Positions 9,768 to 18,486 of a DNA stretch of 64,000 bases are shown here, piece after piece; positions within the stretch are counted from its first letter, which is position 1, and each line of letters opens with the position of its first letter. Source of the DNA: Sphingobacterium spiritivorum (lineage in GTDB: Bacteria > Bacteroidota > Bacteroidia > Sphingobacteriales > Sphingobacteriaceae); the NCBI RefSeq assembly GCF_016724845.1, contig NZ_CP068082.1:4960001-5024000 (forward strand), read 5' to 3'. A program made the position numbers and the translations under genes. The notes below the pieces were generated by a model. That model ran no database searches, was not told the origin of the DNA, and saw only the letters and a program-made list of their open reading frames with translations.

Positions 9768-10193
9768 TATTTTGAATTATGAAATTTGTCCTGCAAAAAT
9801 AAAAAGAGGAGTTGAATATTTGTAAACTTAACATAAACTTAATACAGATCAGGGGGCTCATTATCATCAAGTTATTTACAAATATTCTAAATAGAAGGAG
9901 CCGAATTGAAAAATTTATATTTATCCGCTCATTTCTTACAGAAATTAAAATAAGGCCTTTAATTTCTTAATAATTTAACAAAATTTAACAATTGTGAATT
10001 GTGGATAACTATTTTGATGAAAAATCACAATATAGGATTTTATGCAACTATATCCCTCTGATTTGTAACATAAAGTAGCATGCAGGCATAATAAAAATAC
10101 CACAAATTATATATGTTACACCTTATTTAATCTTTATACTACAAGAACTATATTAACGAGAATGCTAAGAAGGCTTATAAAGTTAAATCCTGT
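9768..10193. other. 426-bp AT-rich intergenic region
   Basis: Holds the TonB receptor promoter candidate at its low end. The middle is very AT-rich with repeated TTTAACAA words and contains a perfect DnaA-box sequence (TGTGGATAA, 10000-10008). No gene or RNA was recognised. Confidence 0.5.
9794..9801 (-). promoter_or_regulatory. Candidate -7 element (TATTTTTG) for the TonB receptor
   Basis: It matches TAnnTTTG on the minus strand, 27 bases above the receptor ATG, giving a leader of about 20 bases. The -33 region has no clean TTG. Confidence 0.5.
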
Positions 10194-10802
10194 TTATTTT
10201 TTCATAAAACCCATGCCTAACGCAGTTCCTGCACCAAGAGCGGCACCTGCAGCAACATCCGAAGTATAATGCACCCCTAAATACATACGCGAATAGCCTA
10301 CACTTCCTGCCCATAACATGGCCGGAGCTATTACATACCATTTGGGATAGGCATGAGACAAAGCTGTGGCGGTACTAAAAGCCGCCGATGTATGCCCCGA
10401 AGGAAAAGAAAATGAGCCGGGGGTAGCCAGCGCTGTGAAATTATTATATTTCTTAAAAGGACGGGAACGTTTAAAAACCTGTTTTAATCCGATATTTAAC
10501 AAAGCTGTCACTGCTGTGCTGCTGATGACATATCCTGCATTTTGACGCATCTGTTTATCATCACTGATGGCTCCTGCTATAAACAGACCTGCCGGAATAG
10601 CGATCTGCATGTAATTATGGGAGTCTGATATAAAATGAAAGGTAGCATTCTGCGCTGGGGTACGTGTTTCAGCAATAGATTCCAATATGCGGATATCTAA
10701 TGTACGGGCCGGCTCTTCCTGAGCAAAAGCTATACGCGGAGCGTGTGAAAAGACAAAGATCAGAAGGATATAAAAAGCAGATTGACAAATGTTAAATGAC
10801 AT
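10194..10802 (-). CDS. PAP2-superfamily membrane phosphatase
   Basis: 202 residues. All three motifs of the acid phosphatase/PAP2 family are present: KQVFKRSRP (KxxxxxxRP, residues 107-115), PSGH (134-137) and SRMYLGVHYTSD (171-182), with the catalytic His in the second and third. An N-terminal hydrophobic segment may be a signal peptide or anchor, and several hydrophobic stretches surround the motifs. The family removes phosphate from lipid phosphates such as undecaprenyl pyrophosphate or phosphatidate, facing the periplasm. The gene follows an mgtC-like gene with 12 bases between, so they probably form an operon. Lipid specificity cannot be decided. Confidence 0.92.
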   Translation of the reverse strand: MSFNICQSAFYILLIFVFSHAPRIAFAQEEPARTLDIRILESIAETRTPAQNATFHFISDSHNYMQIAIPAGLFIAGAISDDKQMRQNAGYVISSTAVTALLNIGLKQVFKRSRPFKKYNNFTALATPGSFSFPSGHTSAAFSTATALSHAYPKWYVIAPAMLWAGSVGYSRMYLGVHYTSDVAAGAALGAGTALGMGFMKK

Positions 10803-10814
10803 AATTGAAATGAA

Positions 10815-11468
10815 TTAAGAATAAGAGAATTCATATACATAATCCAGTCCAACAATCTTTTCATTGACAGCCTGAATATGCTTACGCCTGCCGGTAATAT
10901 CATAAATAACCATCAACTGATTGCCACGCTTTTCCAGCCCTTTGCGCACCGGCTTTACGCTGCCATCGAGTAACAACTCTTCAAAATCTTTAAGATGGTA
11001 CAACCCTATATCCTGAAAAGTAATATATAAAGTCTTCGTAAAGAAAAAACCGGACAACATACGCTCAATCTTATGGAAGAAAGCCAGAATAATAAACATG
11101 CAGCCTGTAAGAAAGAATGCCAACACAAACTCTCCGGTACCAATCACCATACCAATAGCGGCCATAGACCAGATGACAGCCGCAGTAGTCAGTCCCAAAA
11201 CAGACATTTTACCTTTAAAGATCACACCTGCACCTAAAAAGCCTATTCCGGTAACGATATTAGCAGCAATACGGTCATCCGATTGTTCTCCCAACATGGA
11301 GACCATAGTAAAAATAGTAGAACCGAAACAGATAAGTACAACCGTTCTGAAACCTGCCGATTTATTGCGGTATTCACGTTCAAAACCGATAACGCATCCG
11401 CACAGAATGGATACAAAGACTGCCTGAACACGTTCATCCTGAAAAAAATCTCCAAACATAATACCCAA
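10815..11468 (-). CDS. MgtC/SapB-family membrane protein
   Basis: 217 residues. The conserved MgtC N-terminal region is seen as CGCVIGFEREYRNKSAGFRT, followed by IAANIVTGIGFLGAGVIFK and GLTTAAVIWSMAAIGMVIG, giving about four to five membrane segments up to residue 130. The C-terminal 85 residues are soluble and ACT-like. Family members are inner-membrane proteins tied to magnesium limitation and to control of ATP synthase or membrane potential; they are not proven transporters. It is first of a probable two-gene operon with the PAP2 phosphatase. The intergenic repeats upstream leave little room for a promoter, so transcription probably starts within about 90 bases of the ATG. Confidence 0.92.
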   Translation of the reverse strand: MGIMFGDFFQDERVQAVFVSILCGCVIGFEREYRNKSAGFRTVVLICFGSTIFTMVSMLGEQSDDRIAANIVTGIGFLGAGVIFKGKMSVLGLTTAAVIWSMAAIGMVIGTGEFVLAFFLTGCMFIILAFFHKIERMLSGFFFTKTLYITFQDIGLYHLKDFEELLLDGSVKPVRKGLEKRGNQLMVIYDITGRRKHIQAVNEKIVGLDYVYEFSYS

Positions 11469-11993
11469 ATTGAAAATTCAAATATAATAAAACTATCTGC
11501 TGGTAAGGACAATAATAATCTTCAAATAAAGCAATCCTGAACTTTATCAACTTCTCACCAACCCTCTCTGCCCTGCGGGTATCTCTCCTTAAAAAGGAGA
11601 GAATTAATCTGATTTAACTGTTAGACTTTGTCTGGCGCAAGCATACTGCTTGTGCCTCTATAGTGTTGCCGGTGTGGACACCGACAAACGCATTTGACGC
11701 ATTTGTTGGTGTCCACACCAACAGTACACGATACAGGCAGCTTTTTTAACTATAGAAGCACACAAGTTCTAACTTTATCAACTCTCTTAACCTTATCAAC
11801 TTCTCACCAAACCTCTCTGCCCTGCGGGTATCTCTCCTTAAAAAGGAGAGAATTAATCTGATTTAACTGTTAGACTTTGTCTGGTGCAAGCATATTGCTT
11901 ATGCCTCTATAGTATTACTGGTGTGGACACCAATAAACGCATATATGCTATAGCTTTATCAACTATATCAACCCTCTAAACCTTATCAACTTC
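11469..11993. other. 525-bp intergenic region filled by two repeat copies
   Basis: Lies upstream of mgtC and downstream of mutS2, both on the minus strand. It contains two copies of a dispersed repeat 249 bases apart (see the repeat entry) and no coding region. Confidence 0.8.
11541..11950. repeat. Two direct copies of the dispersed intergenic repeat (locus A)
   Basis: Copies begin with CCTCTCTGCCCTGCGGGTAT at 11563 and 11812. Each continues with a 9-bp hairpin (TCTCTCCTT AAA AAGGAGAGA), a segment TTAACTGTTAGACTTTGTCTGG, a small CAAGCA/TGCTTG hairpin and GGTGTGGACACC. Only the first copy is completed by the inverted partner GGTGTCCACACC at 11708-11719. Shared flanks (TTATCAACTTCTCACCAA) show that the repeated unit starts before the core. 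Related copies occur at 20812 and 32479-32996. Confidence 0.9.
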
Positions 11994-14366
11994 TTAATCT
12001 ATATAAGCATAGGTAATACCGTCTCCTCCTCTATCGGCATGTTCATCCTCAAATCTGGATACATGGCTATACTTACGCAGATAGTCCCGTATAAATTTAC
12101 GCAAAATACCGTCTCCTTTGCCATGAACAATTTTAAGGCTCGGATATCCGATCATAACAGCTCTATCCAATACCAGTTCGATCTGATGCAGTGCATCCTC
12201 TGTACGCATGCCTCTCACATCTACTTCCGGACTAAAATCGGCAGCTGAAGGTGTATTACTACTCTTTTTGATAGCTTTTGACTTCTCCTTACTTCTTAAT
12301 TTGCTGACTTTAGAACGCTTTACAACTGTACGTAAGTCACCCAGTGCCAGTATCAGATTATTGTTCCGCGCCACCTCGATGACCTGAGCTTCATTTCCCG
12401 AGTCTACAATTTTCACCCAATCACCGACTTCTATGGCTGTATCTTCTTCAGGTTGTACTTTTACTTTAGGTGTTGCAACTCCATGAGCCGGTTTATGATC
12501 AGCGGCAGCCTTCGTAAGCTTTCCTCTTATTTCCTTTGTTTTTTCTTTATCTGCATTTACAGATTTAATATCCGCAATGGTGTTCTCCACCAGTTTGTTA
12601 GCATCTTTAAGAATCTGTCTCGCTTCTTCCTTAGCCTGTTTGAGAATTTGCTTTTTATTCTCATCCAGATAAGACTGAAGCGTTTCATACTCCGCTTTCA
12701 GAGCCACCAGTTCACGTTCACGTTTCAGAATAGCTGTCTTCGTTTCCATGACTTCCTTTTTATCCCGCTCCAGATCCACCAATAAAGTATCTACCTTTTT
12801 CTGCTGCGTACCGATTTTTTGTCGGGCCAGTTCCAGGATATCTTTTCTCAACCCGATCTTCTGAGCAATTTCAAACGCATAAGAACTGCCCGGCTTACCG
12901 ACCTGCAGAATATACAAAGGCTTCATCGCCACATTATCAAATAACATGGAAGCATTCTCTATACCTTCTGTATTACTCGCAAATACCTTAAGATTAGAAT
13001 AGTGCGTTGTAATCACACCCCGGATTTGCTTTTTATTCAATGTTTCCAATACCGATTCAGCCATCGGTCCGCCAAATAAGGGGTCAGTACCTGTACCGAA
13101 TTCATCTATCAGCACCAGGGTACGCGCATTGGCAAACTCTGTAAAATGCTTCATCTTAGACAAGTGGGCACTATATGTACTCAGATCACTTTCTATGGAC
13201 TGGTCATCACCTATATCCGCAAAGATCTGCCGGAATACACCTACTCTGGAGGTTGGATCCGCAGGTATCAGTAAGCCTGACTGCACCATAAGTTGTAATA
13301 ATCCGACCGTCTTCATACACACCGATTTCCCTCCTGCATTGGGGCCGGATACCACAATAATACGTTCCGCATTACTGATATTAATATTCAGCGGAACGAT
13401 CGTATGCTGATCTTTCTTTGCATGTAAGAACAATAAAGGATGACGTGCATTATGTAGCATTACCTCTGCTTCTTTTGACAATTCAGGCATATCTGCATCT
13501 ATATCTAAAGCAAACAAGGCTTTGGCACGTACAAAATCCAATTTTGTCAGTAAGCTATGGTAAGATAACAATAATGGAATATGAGGTCTCAATCCATTCG
13601 TCAGCTCGACCAGAATACGAATTACTTCCCGACGACGCTCAAATTCCAGATCCCGAATCTTATTGTTAAGGTGAAACACCTCTTCAGGCTCTATATAAGC
13701 TGTTTGTCCGGTGGCAGATTCATCGTGAATCAGGCCTTTTAGTTTTCTCTTATTCTCTGCCAGGATCGGAATCACCAGACGACCGTCACGAATAGTCAGG
13801 TTTCCATCTGCCGTCCATCCGTTGTTTTGAGCCTGCTTAAAGATACTGTCTATTCTCTTGTGTGCTTCCTGTTCTGCTTTCAGAATCTGTTGGGTGAGAT
13901 CCAGCAACAGACGTGAAGCATTATTCTTCATCTTACCCCGCTCATCAATAACAGACTCAATATTCCGGATAATACTGTTTTCAATCTCTACATGTTCAAA
14001 CAGGACTTCAAGATTGGGATATTGTCCTTCTCTTTCTTTAAAATAGCGAATTACAGCATAGACTGTACGCAAAGAAAGCAACACTCTGTAAAACTCTTCT
14101 TCTGCAAGAAAAGCCCCTTCTACCCTAGCCTTCTCTACTAAGGATTTGATAGGATATAAGTGATCTACAGGTAGTGAAGAATCATTGACCAGCAGATCTT
14201 TGAACTCATTTGTTTGTCTCAGGAAACGATCAATCTGATCGTATTTTACCTGAGGTTGTATACGCTCGACCATCTCACGGCCAGGCTCACTGAGGCACTT
14301 TTGTTTAATATATGTTTTGATCTCGGCCAGGCCGAGTTTGTCACTTGCATTTACAGGATAAATCAT
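11994..14366 (-). CDS. mutS2: MutS2 family ATPase/Smr endonuclease
   Basis: About 790 residues. A MutS-type clamp/core region precedes the ATPase (Walker A GPNAGGKS, ABC-like segment DIGDDQSIESDLSTYSAHL, Walker B TLVLIDEFGTGTDPLFGG, then ITTHYSNLK). A long coiled coil follows (about 515-620), and a C-terminal Smr domain (VDVRGMRTEDALHQIE ... KIVHGKGDGILRKFIRDYL). The mismatch-recognition N-domain of MutS is absent, which separates MutS2 from MutS. Known roles are suppression of recombination and splitting of collided ribosomes. I chose the ATG at 14366 (MIYPVNASDK, the family's usual start); the six codons above begin with a TTG. The gene is 32-50 bases after a DUF4296 lipoprotein gene on the same strand. 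Confidence 0.95.
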   Translation of the reverse strand: MIYPVNASDKLGLAEIKTYIKQKCLSEPGREMVERIQPQVKYDQIDRFLRQTNEFKDLLVNDSSLPVDHLYPIKSLVEKARVEGAFLAEEEFYRVLLSLRTVYAVIRYFKEREGQYPNLEVLFEHVEIENSIIRNIESVIDERGKMKNNASRLLLDLTQQILKAEQEAHKRIDSIFKQAQNNGWTADGNLTIRDGRLVIPILAENKRKLKGLIHDESATGQTAYIEPEEVFHLNNKIRDLEFERRREVIRILVELTNGLRPHIPLLLSYHSLLTKLDFVRAKALFALDIDADMPELSKEAEVMLHNARHPLLFLHAKKDQHTIVPLNINISNAERIIVVSGPNAGGKSVCMKTVGLLQLMVQSGLLIPADPTSRVGVFRQIFADIGDDQSIESDLSTYSAHLSKMKHFTEFANARTLVLIDEFGTGTDPLFGGPMAESVLETLNKKQIRGVITTHYSNLKVFASNTEGIENASMLFDNVAMKPLYILQVGKPGSSYAFEIAQKIGLRKDILELARQKIGTQQKKVDTLLVDLERDKKEVMETKTAILKRERELVALKAEYETLQSYLDENKKQILKQAKEEARQILKDANKLVENTIADIKSVNADKEKTKEIRGKLTKAAADHKPAHGVATPKVKVQPEEDTAIEVGDWVKIVDSGNEAQVIEVARNNNLILALGDLRTVVKRSKVSKLRSKEKSKAIKKSSNTPSAADFSPEVDVRGMRTEDALHQIELVLDRAVMIGYPSLKIVHGKGDGILRKFIRDYLRKYSHVSRFEDEHADRGGDGITYAYID

Positions 14367-14416
14367 ACTCCGTTCTCTCTTCAATAAACCAACATTTTAA
14401 TTATTCAGGCCTGTAA

Positions 14417-15085
14417 TTACATCACAGGCTTCACCAAAGGCGACTTCACAGGCGTCAATGGTATATTCGTACTGTCTGCGACAGTCTTTTCCTGTTCAGG
14501 CATAGGTATCGGCGGCAATGCTTTTTCCGGCAGCTGTTCCACAGCAGGCACCAGAGGTGCTGCAGGGGTATACTTTCCGATCAGACTACCTAATCCCGCT
14601 TCCGTGATAAAGGTCTCACGGTAGGCATCATAGGTCAGTTTACCAGCTTCTTTAGGTACATTCAGTATCAGATCATGTGCTTTAGAGGCCAGCATCTGCA
14701 GATGAGTTACCAGTCTCACACTGTCCTGAATACCTGCATTGCGTATCGAATCGATCTTACTGTACTCCTGATCCATTTTCATTAATCGTCCGCTGACCTT
14801 TTCATACACATCAGCCATTAATATAGGATCCTCAGCATAGTATTTCATACTTCTGTTGAACGTTGCCGAGTCTGTCCCCAGATTGGTAAATGCCTGTTGA
14901 TAATACCCGTCAATGACACGACGGGAACTGTCTGCACTAAGCGTATTCAGATAGCCGTCTATCAGATGTACTTCTACCAGAATATCAGTCATCCTGGACC
15001 GAGACAATACATCCTTCGGCAAGGAATCACCGCAGGAGTAAAACAGAAAAAACACTAAATATATACCGAATAATAAACGTTGCAT
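14417..15085 (-). CDS. DUF4296-containing lipoprotein
   Basis: 222 residues. The signal peptide MQRLLFGIYLVFFLFYSCGDS carries a lipobox (FYSC). The mature N-terminal 100 residues match the DUF4296 pattern: LSRSRMTDILVEVHLIDGYLNT ... YYQQAFTNLGTDSATFNRSMKYY ... ILMADVYEKVSGRLM. The C-terminal 60 residues are Pro/Val-rich and low in complexity. DUF4296 proteins are common in Bacteroidota and have no established function; the predicted place is the periplasm. It precedes mutS2 on the same strand and probably shares its transcript. A TAAATTTG box 15 bases above the ATG is a good promoter candidate. Confidence 0.88.
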   Translation of the reverse strand: MQRLLFGIYLVFFLFYSCGDSLPKDVLSRSRMTDILVEVHLIDGYLNTLSADSSRRVIDGYYQQAFTNLGTDSATFNRSMKYYAEDPILMADVYEKVSGRLMKMDQEYSKIDSIRNAGIQDSVRLVTHLQMLASKAHDLILNVPKEAGKLTYDAYRETFITEAGLGSLIGKYTPAAPLVPAVEQLPEKALPPIPMPEQEKTVADSTNIPLTPVKSPLVKPVM

Positions 15086-15099
15086 TTTATAATTTTGAA

Positions 15100-15107
15100 C
15101 AAATTTA
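15100..15107 (-). promoter_or_regulatory. -7 element (TAAATTTG) for the DUF4296-mutS2 unit
   Basis: Exact match to TAnnTTTG on the minus strand, 15 bases above the DUF4296 ATG. It is one half of a divergent pair with the plus-strand box at 15150-15157. Confidence 0.6.
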
Positions 15108-15149
15108 CAAAAAGGCTCGGAATATGATGCTTTTCGTTATTTTATATCC

Positions 15150-15157
15150 TAAATTTG
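15150..15157 (+). promoter_or_regulatory. -7 element (TAAATTTG) for the yggS-like gene, implying a near-leaderless transcript
   Basis: Exact TAnnTTTG match ending six bases before the ATG at 15164. With the usual distance to the +1 position, the transcript would begin at or next to the start codon. Confidence 0.55.
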
Positions 15158-15163
15158 TACGTT

Positions 15164-15853
15164 ATGAGTATTGCAGCTAACATTGAAGAAATAAATCAGG
15201 AAATCAAATCATTAGGCGTAACATTAGTAGCCGTATCAAAGACCAAACCAAACGAGGATATTCTACAGGCATATGAAGCCGGGCAACGTGTGTTTGGAGA
15301 AAATATGGTTCAGGAACTTGTTGAAAAACAGGAACAGTTACCTAAAGACATCCAATGGCATCTCATTGGTCACCTTCAAACCAATAAGGTCAAATATATT
15401 GCTCCTTTTATCCATATGATCGAGTCTGTAGACTCTATCAAATTGCTGAAGGAAATCAACAAGCATGCCTTAAAGCATGACCGTATAATCGACTGTCTGC
15501 TACAGATATATATCGCAGACGAAGATTCTAAGTTCGGATTGGATCATACGGAACTGATCGAATTACTTCGTGATGAGGAGTTTTCGTCACTTCAAAATAT
15601 CCGGATCAGAGGTCTGATGGGTATTGCCACAAATACCGATAATGAAAAGGTTATAAAAGAAGAGTTTTATGAATTAAAAATGCTTTTTGACGGAGTAAAA
15701 TCCAGCTTTTTCAGAAAAGAAGATAGCTTTGACACGTTGTCCATGGGCATGTCTTCGGACTATCGCCTGGCTATAGAACAGGGAAGTACAATGATTCGAC
15801 TGGGAAGCACTGTCTTCGGAAAAAGAGTAATCAAACATTTTAAAGCAAAATAA
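15164..15853 (+). CDS. YggS/PROSC-family PLP-binding protein
   Basis: About 229 residues. The alanine-racemase-like TIM barrel is seen as TLVAVSKTKPNEDILQAYEAGQRVFGENMVQELVEK, where K26 is the PLP lysine. It continues with WHLIGHLQTNKVKYI, the family's signature, and LSMGMSSDYRLAIEQGSTMIRLGSTVFGKR, the phosphate-binding end. These cytosolic proteins balance free PLP and affect amino-acid metabolism; no catalytic activity is established. I used the ATG at 15164; an in-frame TTG three codons earlier falls inside the -7 promoter box and is unlikely to be used. The GNAT gene starts two bases after its stop. Confidence 0.94.
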   Translation: MSIAANIEEINQEIKSLGVTLVAVSKTKPNEDILQAYEAGQRVFGENMVQELVEKQEQLPKDIQWHLIGHLQTNKVKYIAPFIHMIESVDSIKLLKEINKHALKHDRIIDCLLQIYIADEDSKFGLDHTELIELLRDEEFSSLQNIRIRGLMGIATNTDNEKVIKEEFYELKMLFDGVKSSFFRKEDSFDTLSMGMSSDYRLAIEQGSTMIRLGSTVFGKRVIKHFKAK

Positions 15854-15855
15854 GT

Positions 15856-16308
15856 ATGCAGGAAGTAATCATACGCGAAGCTGTGAAAGCAGACTGTCCA
15901 GCCATGCTTGAACTCATAAAGGAACTGGCGTTATTTGAAAAAGCTCCGGAACAGGTCACTGTGACTATGGAAGAGTTTGAAGAATCCGGTTTTGGCAAAA
16001 ATCCGGTTTGGGGGGCATTTGTAGCTGAAGTATCCGGCAATATCGTCGGCATTTCGCTTTATTATATACGTTACTCTACATGGAAGGGCCGGAGACTTTA
16101 CCTGGAAGACCTTATCGTAACAGAACAGATGCGTGGAACAGGAATAGGTAAAAAGCTATTAGACAAAACGGTTGAATACAGTAAAAGTAAAGGATATTCC
16201 GGCATGATGTGGCAGGTACTGGACTGGAATACACCTGCAATAGAGTTTTATAAAAAATATCAGGCAACATTTGATGGCGAATGGCTGAATGTCAGCATTA
16301 ATCACTAA
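15856..16308 (+). CDS. GNAT-family N-acetyltransferase
   Basis: 150 residues. The GNAT acetyl-CoA pyrophosphate loop is seen as LIVTEQMRGTGIGKKLLDKTVEY (Q/RxxGxG/A, about residues 88-103). A preceding beta-strand (WKGRRLYLEDL) and a later one (GYSGMMWQVLDWNTPAIEFYKKY) complete the fold. The NTPAIEFYKK segment resembles diamine (spermidine/spermine-type) acetyltransferases, but the acceptor substrate cannot be decided. No signal peptide is visible. The start codon lies two bases after the yggS-like stop, so translation is probably coupled. Confidence 0.9.
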   Translation: MQEVIIREAVKADCPAMLELIKELALFEKAPEQVTVTMEEFEESGFGKNPVWGAFVAEVSGNIVGISLYYIRYSTWKGRRLYLEDLIVTEQMRGTGIGKKLLDKTVEYSKSKGYSGMMWQVLDWNTPAIEFYKKYQATFDGEWLNVSINH

Positions 16309-16387
16309 AAGAAAGATATTCTTCCACACATATTTTACATATGGGAAGCGGCTTTCTAAGCATCGTAAACAAACACTTTCATAAAAA

Positions 16388-17215
16388 ATGGGGATAGGAA
16401 AAATGAGGTATGGGATAGTATGTGGAATCTTTGCTGCACTACTTTGGACAAGTTGCCATTCCGGCAATGAAAGACAGGGAGAGTCACAGGTAGCACGGGA
16501 TACACTACGGTATAAACTGGTAGATTTTTATGAAAACAGTCCCTATTTTATTGAAGGAGAATCCGGCATTGACACCACTTATTTTAAAGCTTCCTACCCT
16601 TCATTTGAGAATGACAAGATCAATCAGTTGCTGCGATCGTCCATCCTTATTGATGGTGAAGACAGTGTTCGTCAGGCTGCGGAAAGTTTTTTAGGCGGTT
16701 TTAACGAATTTGTGGAAGATGCTGCCAATCCGAGCTACCATATCGCCTGGTTCAGAGAGCTGCATAGCTATGTGGTGCTGAATAACACCCGGATCCTATC
16801 TATCGCTACCCAGATCGATGACTTCAGCGGAGGAGCACATGGCAATCATGTCATGATTCTTTCCAATTTTGACATCCTCAATAATAAAAAAATCACCTTA
16901 CCGGACCTGATCAGTAAGGAAAAACAAAAAGAATTGCTTAAAATTGCGGAAAAATATTTTCGGAAAGCGGAACGTCTTAAAGACAATGAAAACCTCTCCG
17001 GAAAGTATTTTTTTGAAGACGGAAAATATGCTTTGGCAGAAAATTTTGCATTGGAAAAAGACAGCCTGCTGTTTTATTACAATCCATACGAAATCAAATC
17101 CTATGTTGAAGGGAGTACCGCATTGCGCATCCCCTACCAGGAAATTGAACATCTGCTGACCGACTCCGGTAAAGTGTATCTTCAGCAAATTAGTAGCAAT
17201 CAACCCAAAACATAG
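16388..17215 (+). CDS. DUF3298/RsiV-type lipoprotein
   Basis: 275 residues. A lipoprotein signal (GIVCGIFAALLWTSCHS) ends in WTSC. The mature protein has the DUF4163/DUF3298 layout: an N-terminal beta-rich part (KASYPSFENDKINQLLRSSI), then SIATQIDDFSGGAHGNHVMILSNFDILNNKKITLPDLI, whose SGGAHG is diagnostic of DUF3298. This fold is found in the extracytoplasmic part of RsiV, a lysozyme-binding anti-sigma factor, and next to PdaC deacetylases. Here there is no sigma-factor partner, transmembrane anti-sigma segment or deacetylase domain, so the role is open. It lies eight bases before the aspartate kinase gene. Confidence 0.85.
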   Translation: MGIGKMRYGIVCGIFAALLWTSCHSGNERQGESQVARDTLRYKLVDFYENSPYFIEGESGIDTTYFKASYPSFENDKINQLLRSSILIDGEDSVRQAAESFLGGFNEFVEDAANPSYHIAWFRELHSYVVLNNTRILSIATQIDDFSGGAHGNHVMILSNFDILNNKKITLPDLISKEKQKELLKIAEKYFRKAERLKDNENLSGKYFFEDGKYALAENFALEKDSLLFYYNPYEIKSYVEGSTALRIPYQEIEHLLTDSGKVYLQQISSNQPKT

Positions 17216-17223
17216 TAATATCA

Positions 17224-18486
17224 ATGCAAGTATTCAAATTCGGAGGAGCTTCGGTAAGAGATGCGGAAAGCATAAAGAATGTGGCATCCATTATTCTCAA
17301 ATATAAGGAAGAACCGCTTCTGGTCGTTGTATCTGCCATCGGAAAAACAACTAATGCCTTAGAAGAACTTACCAAGACTTTTTTTCAGCAATCCGGAGAT
17401 GCCTTTGAACTTCTGAATGAAATCAAAAAAAGTCACTTCTCTATTCTGGATCAGTTATTTGCAGATCATTCGCATCCGATTTTTGACGAAATTGCGAATG
17501 CATTTGTCGAAACCGAATGGATTCTGGAAGAGGAACCGCAGGATACTTATGATTACCTGTACGATCAGATTGTATCACTGGGAGAGCTTCTTTCCTCCCG
17601 TATTATAGCTGCATATGCTGCTCATATGGGAGTGCAATCCAAATGGACAGATGCGCGTGACTATATTTTCACGGACAACACCTACCGTGAAGGAAAAGTA
17701 GACTGGCAGAAAACCGAAGATAAAATTCGCGAAGAACTGCCAATACTTCTGGATGACTATGTATTGATCACACAGGGCTTTATAGGCTCTACTTCTGAAA
17801 ACTTCACTACAACCCTTGGACGGGAAGGTTCAGATTATTCTGCGGCAATATTTGCCGCCTGCCTGAATGCAGAATCCGTCACCATATGGAAAGATGTACC
17901 CGGAGTACTGAATGCAGACCCCAAATGGTTTGAAAAGACACAGCTTATTCCCGAGCTTTCATACACGGATGCTATCGAATTAACATATTACGGAGCTACG
18001 GTGATCCATCCCAAGACCATCAAGCCACTGCAAAACAAGAAAATTGCCCTGCATGTCCGTTCTTTCATAGACAGTACGCAGCCGGGTACGACGATCAAAA
18101 GCACGAATCAGACATTGCCTGTTCCTTCTTTTATATTTAAGGTCGATCAGGTATTTATAAATATATCTCCCCGTGATTTTTCATTTATCGTAGAAGACAA
18201 TCTGAGCCATATCTTCAATCTTTTTCACCTGCACCGCATCAAGATCAATATGATGCATAACAGCGCAATCCAGTTTTCTGTAGCTGTAGACAATACCGGT
18301 GATAATGTAACCGCATTACTCGAAGAACTGGAAAAAAGATATAAAGTGACGGTAGAATCAGGTCTTGAACTGATCACAATACGCTATTACAATCAGGAAA
18401 CAATAGATCGTGTATTGCTGAATAAAGAAATTATTAAAGAGCTGAAAGACAGTTATACCTGCCAAATGCTTGTTAAAAACAAATAA
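17224..18486 (+). CDS. Aspartate kinase
   Basis: 420 residues, monofunctional length (no homoserine dehydrogenase domain). The kinase N-terminus MQVFKFGGASVRDAESIKNVA carries the KFGG(A/T)S motif, followed by TTLGREGSDYSAAIFAACL and VTIWKDVPGVLNADPK, both typical for nucleotide and aspartate binding. The C-terminal 130 residues form an ACT-type regulatory region. It makes aspartyl phosphate, the first step toward lysine, threonine, methionine and diaminopimelate. Whether lysine or threonine is the feedback effector cannot be read here. The next gene begins at the very next base after its stop. Confidence 0.94.
   Translation: MQVFKFGGASVRDAESIKNVASIILKYKEEPLLVVVSAIGKTTNALEELTKTFFQQSGDAFELLNEIKKSHFSILDQLFADHSHPIFDEIANAFVETEWILEEEPQDTYDYLYDQIVSLGELLSSRIIAAYAAHMGVQSKWTDARDYIFTDNTYREGKVDWQKTEDKIREELPILLDDYVLITQGFIGSTSENFTTTLGREGSDYSAAIFAACLNAESVTIWKDVPGVLNADPKWFEKTQLIPELSYTDAIELTYYGATVIHPKTIKPLQNKKIALHVRSFIDSTQPGTTIKSTNQTLPVPSFIFKVDQVFINISPRDFSFIVEDNLSHIFNLFHLHRIKINMMHNSAIQFSVAVDNTGDNVTALLEELEKRYKVTVESGLELITIRYYNQETIDRVLLNKEIIKELKDSYTCQMLVKNK

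Noticed and set aside
9768-10193. Replication origin
   Set aside because: Only one DnaA box was noticed and no dnaA, dnaN or other origin genes are near.
11994-14366. MutS mismatch repair protein
   Set aside because: No mismatch-recognition domain, and a C-terminal Smr domain, so MutS2.
15155-15163. TTG start for the yggS-like gene
   Set aside because: It lies in the TAAATTTG promoter box; ATG at 15164 fits the family better.
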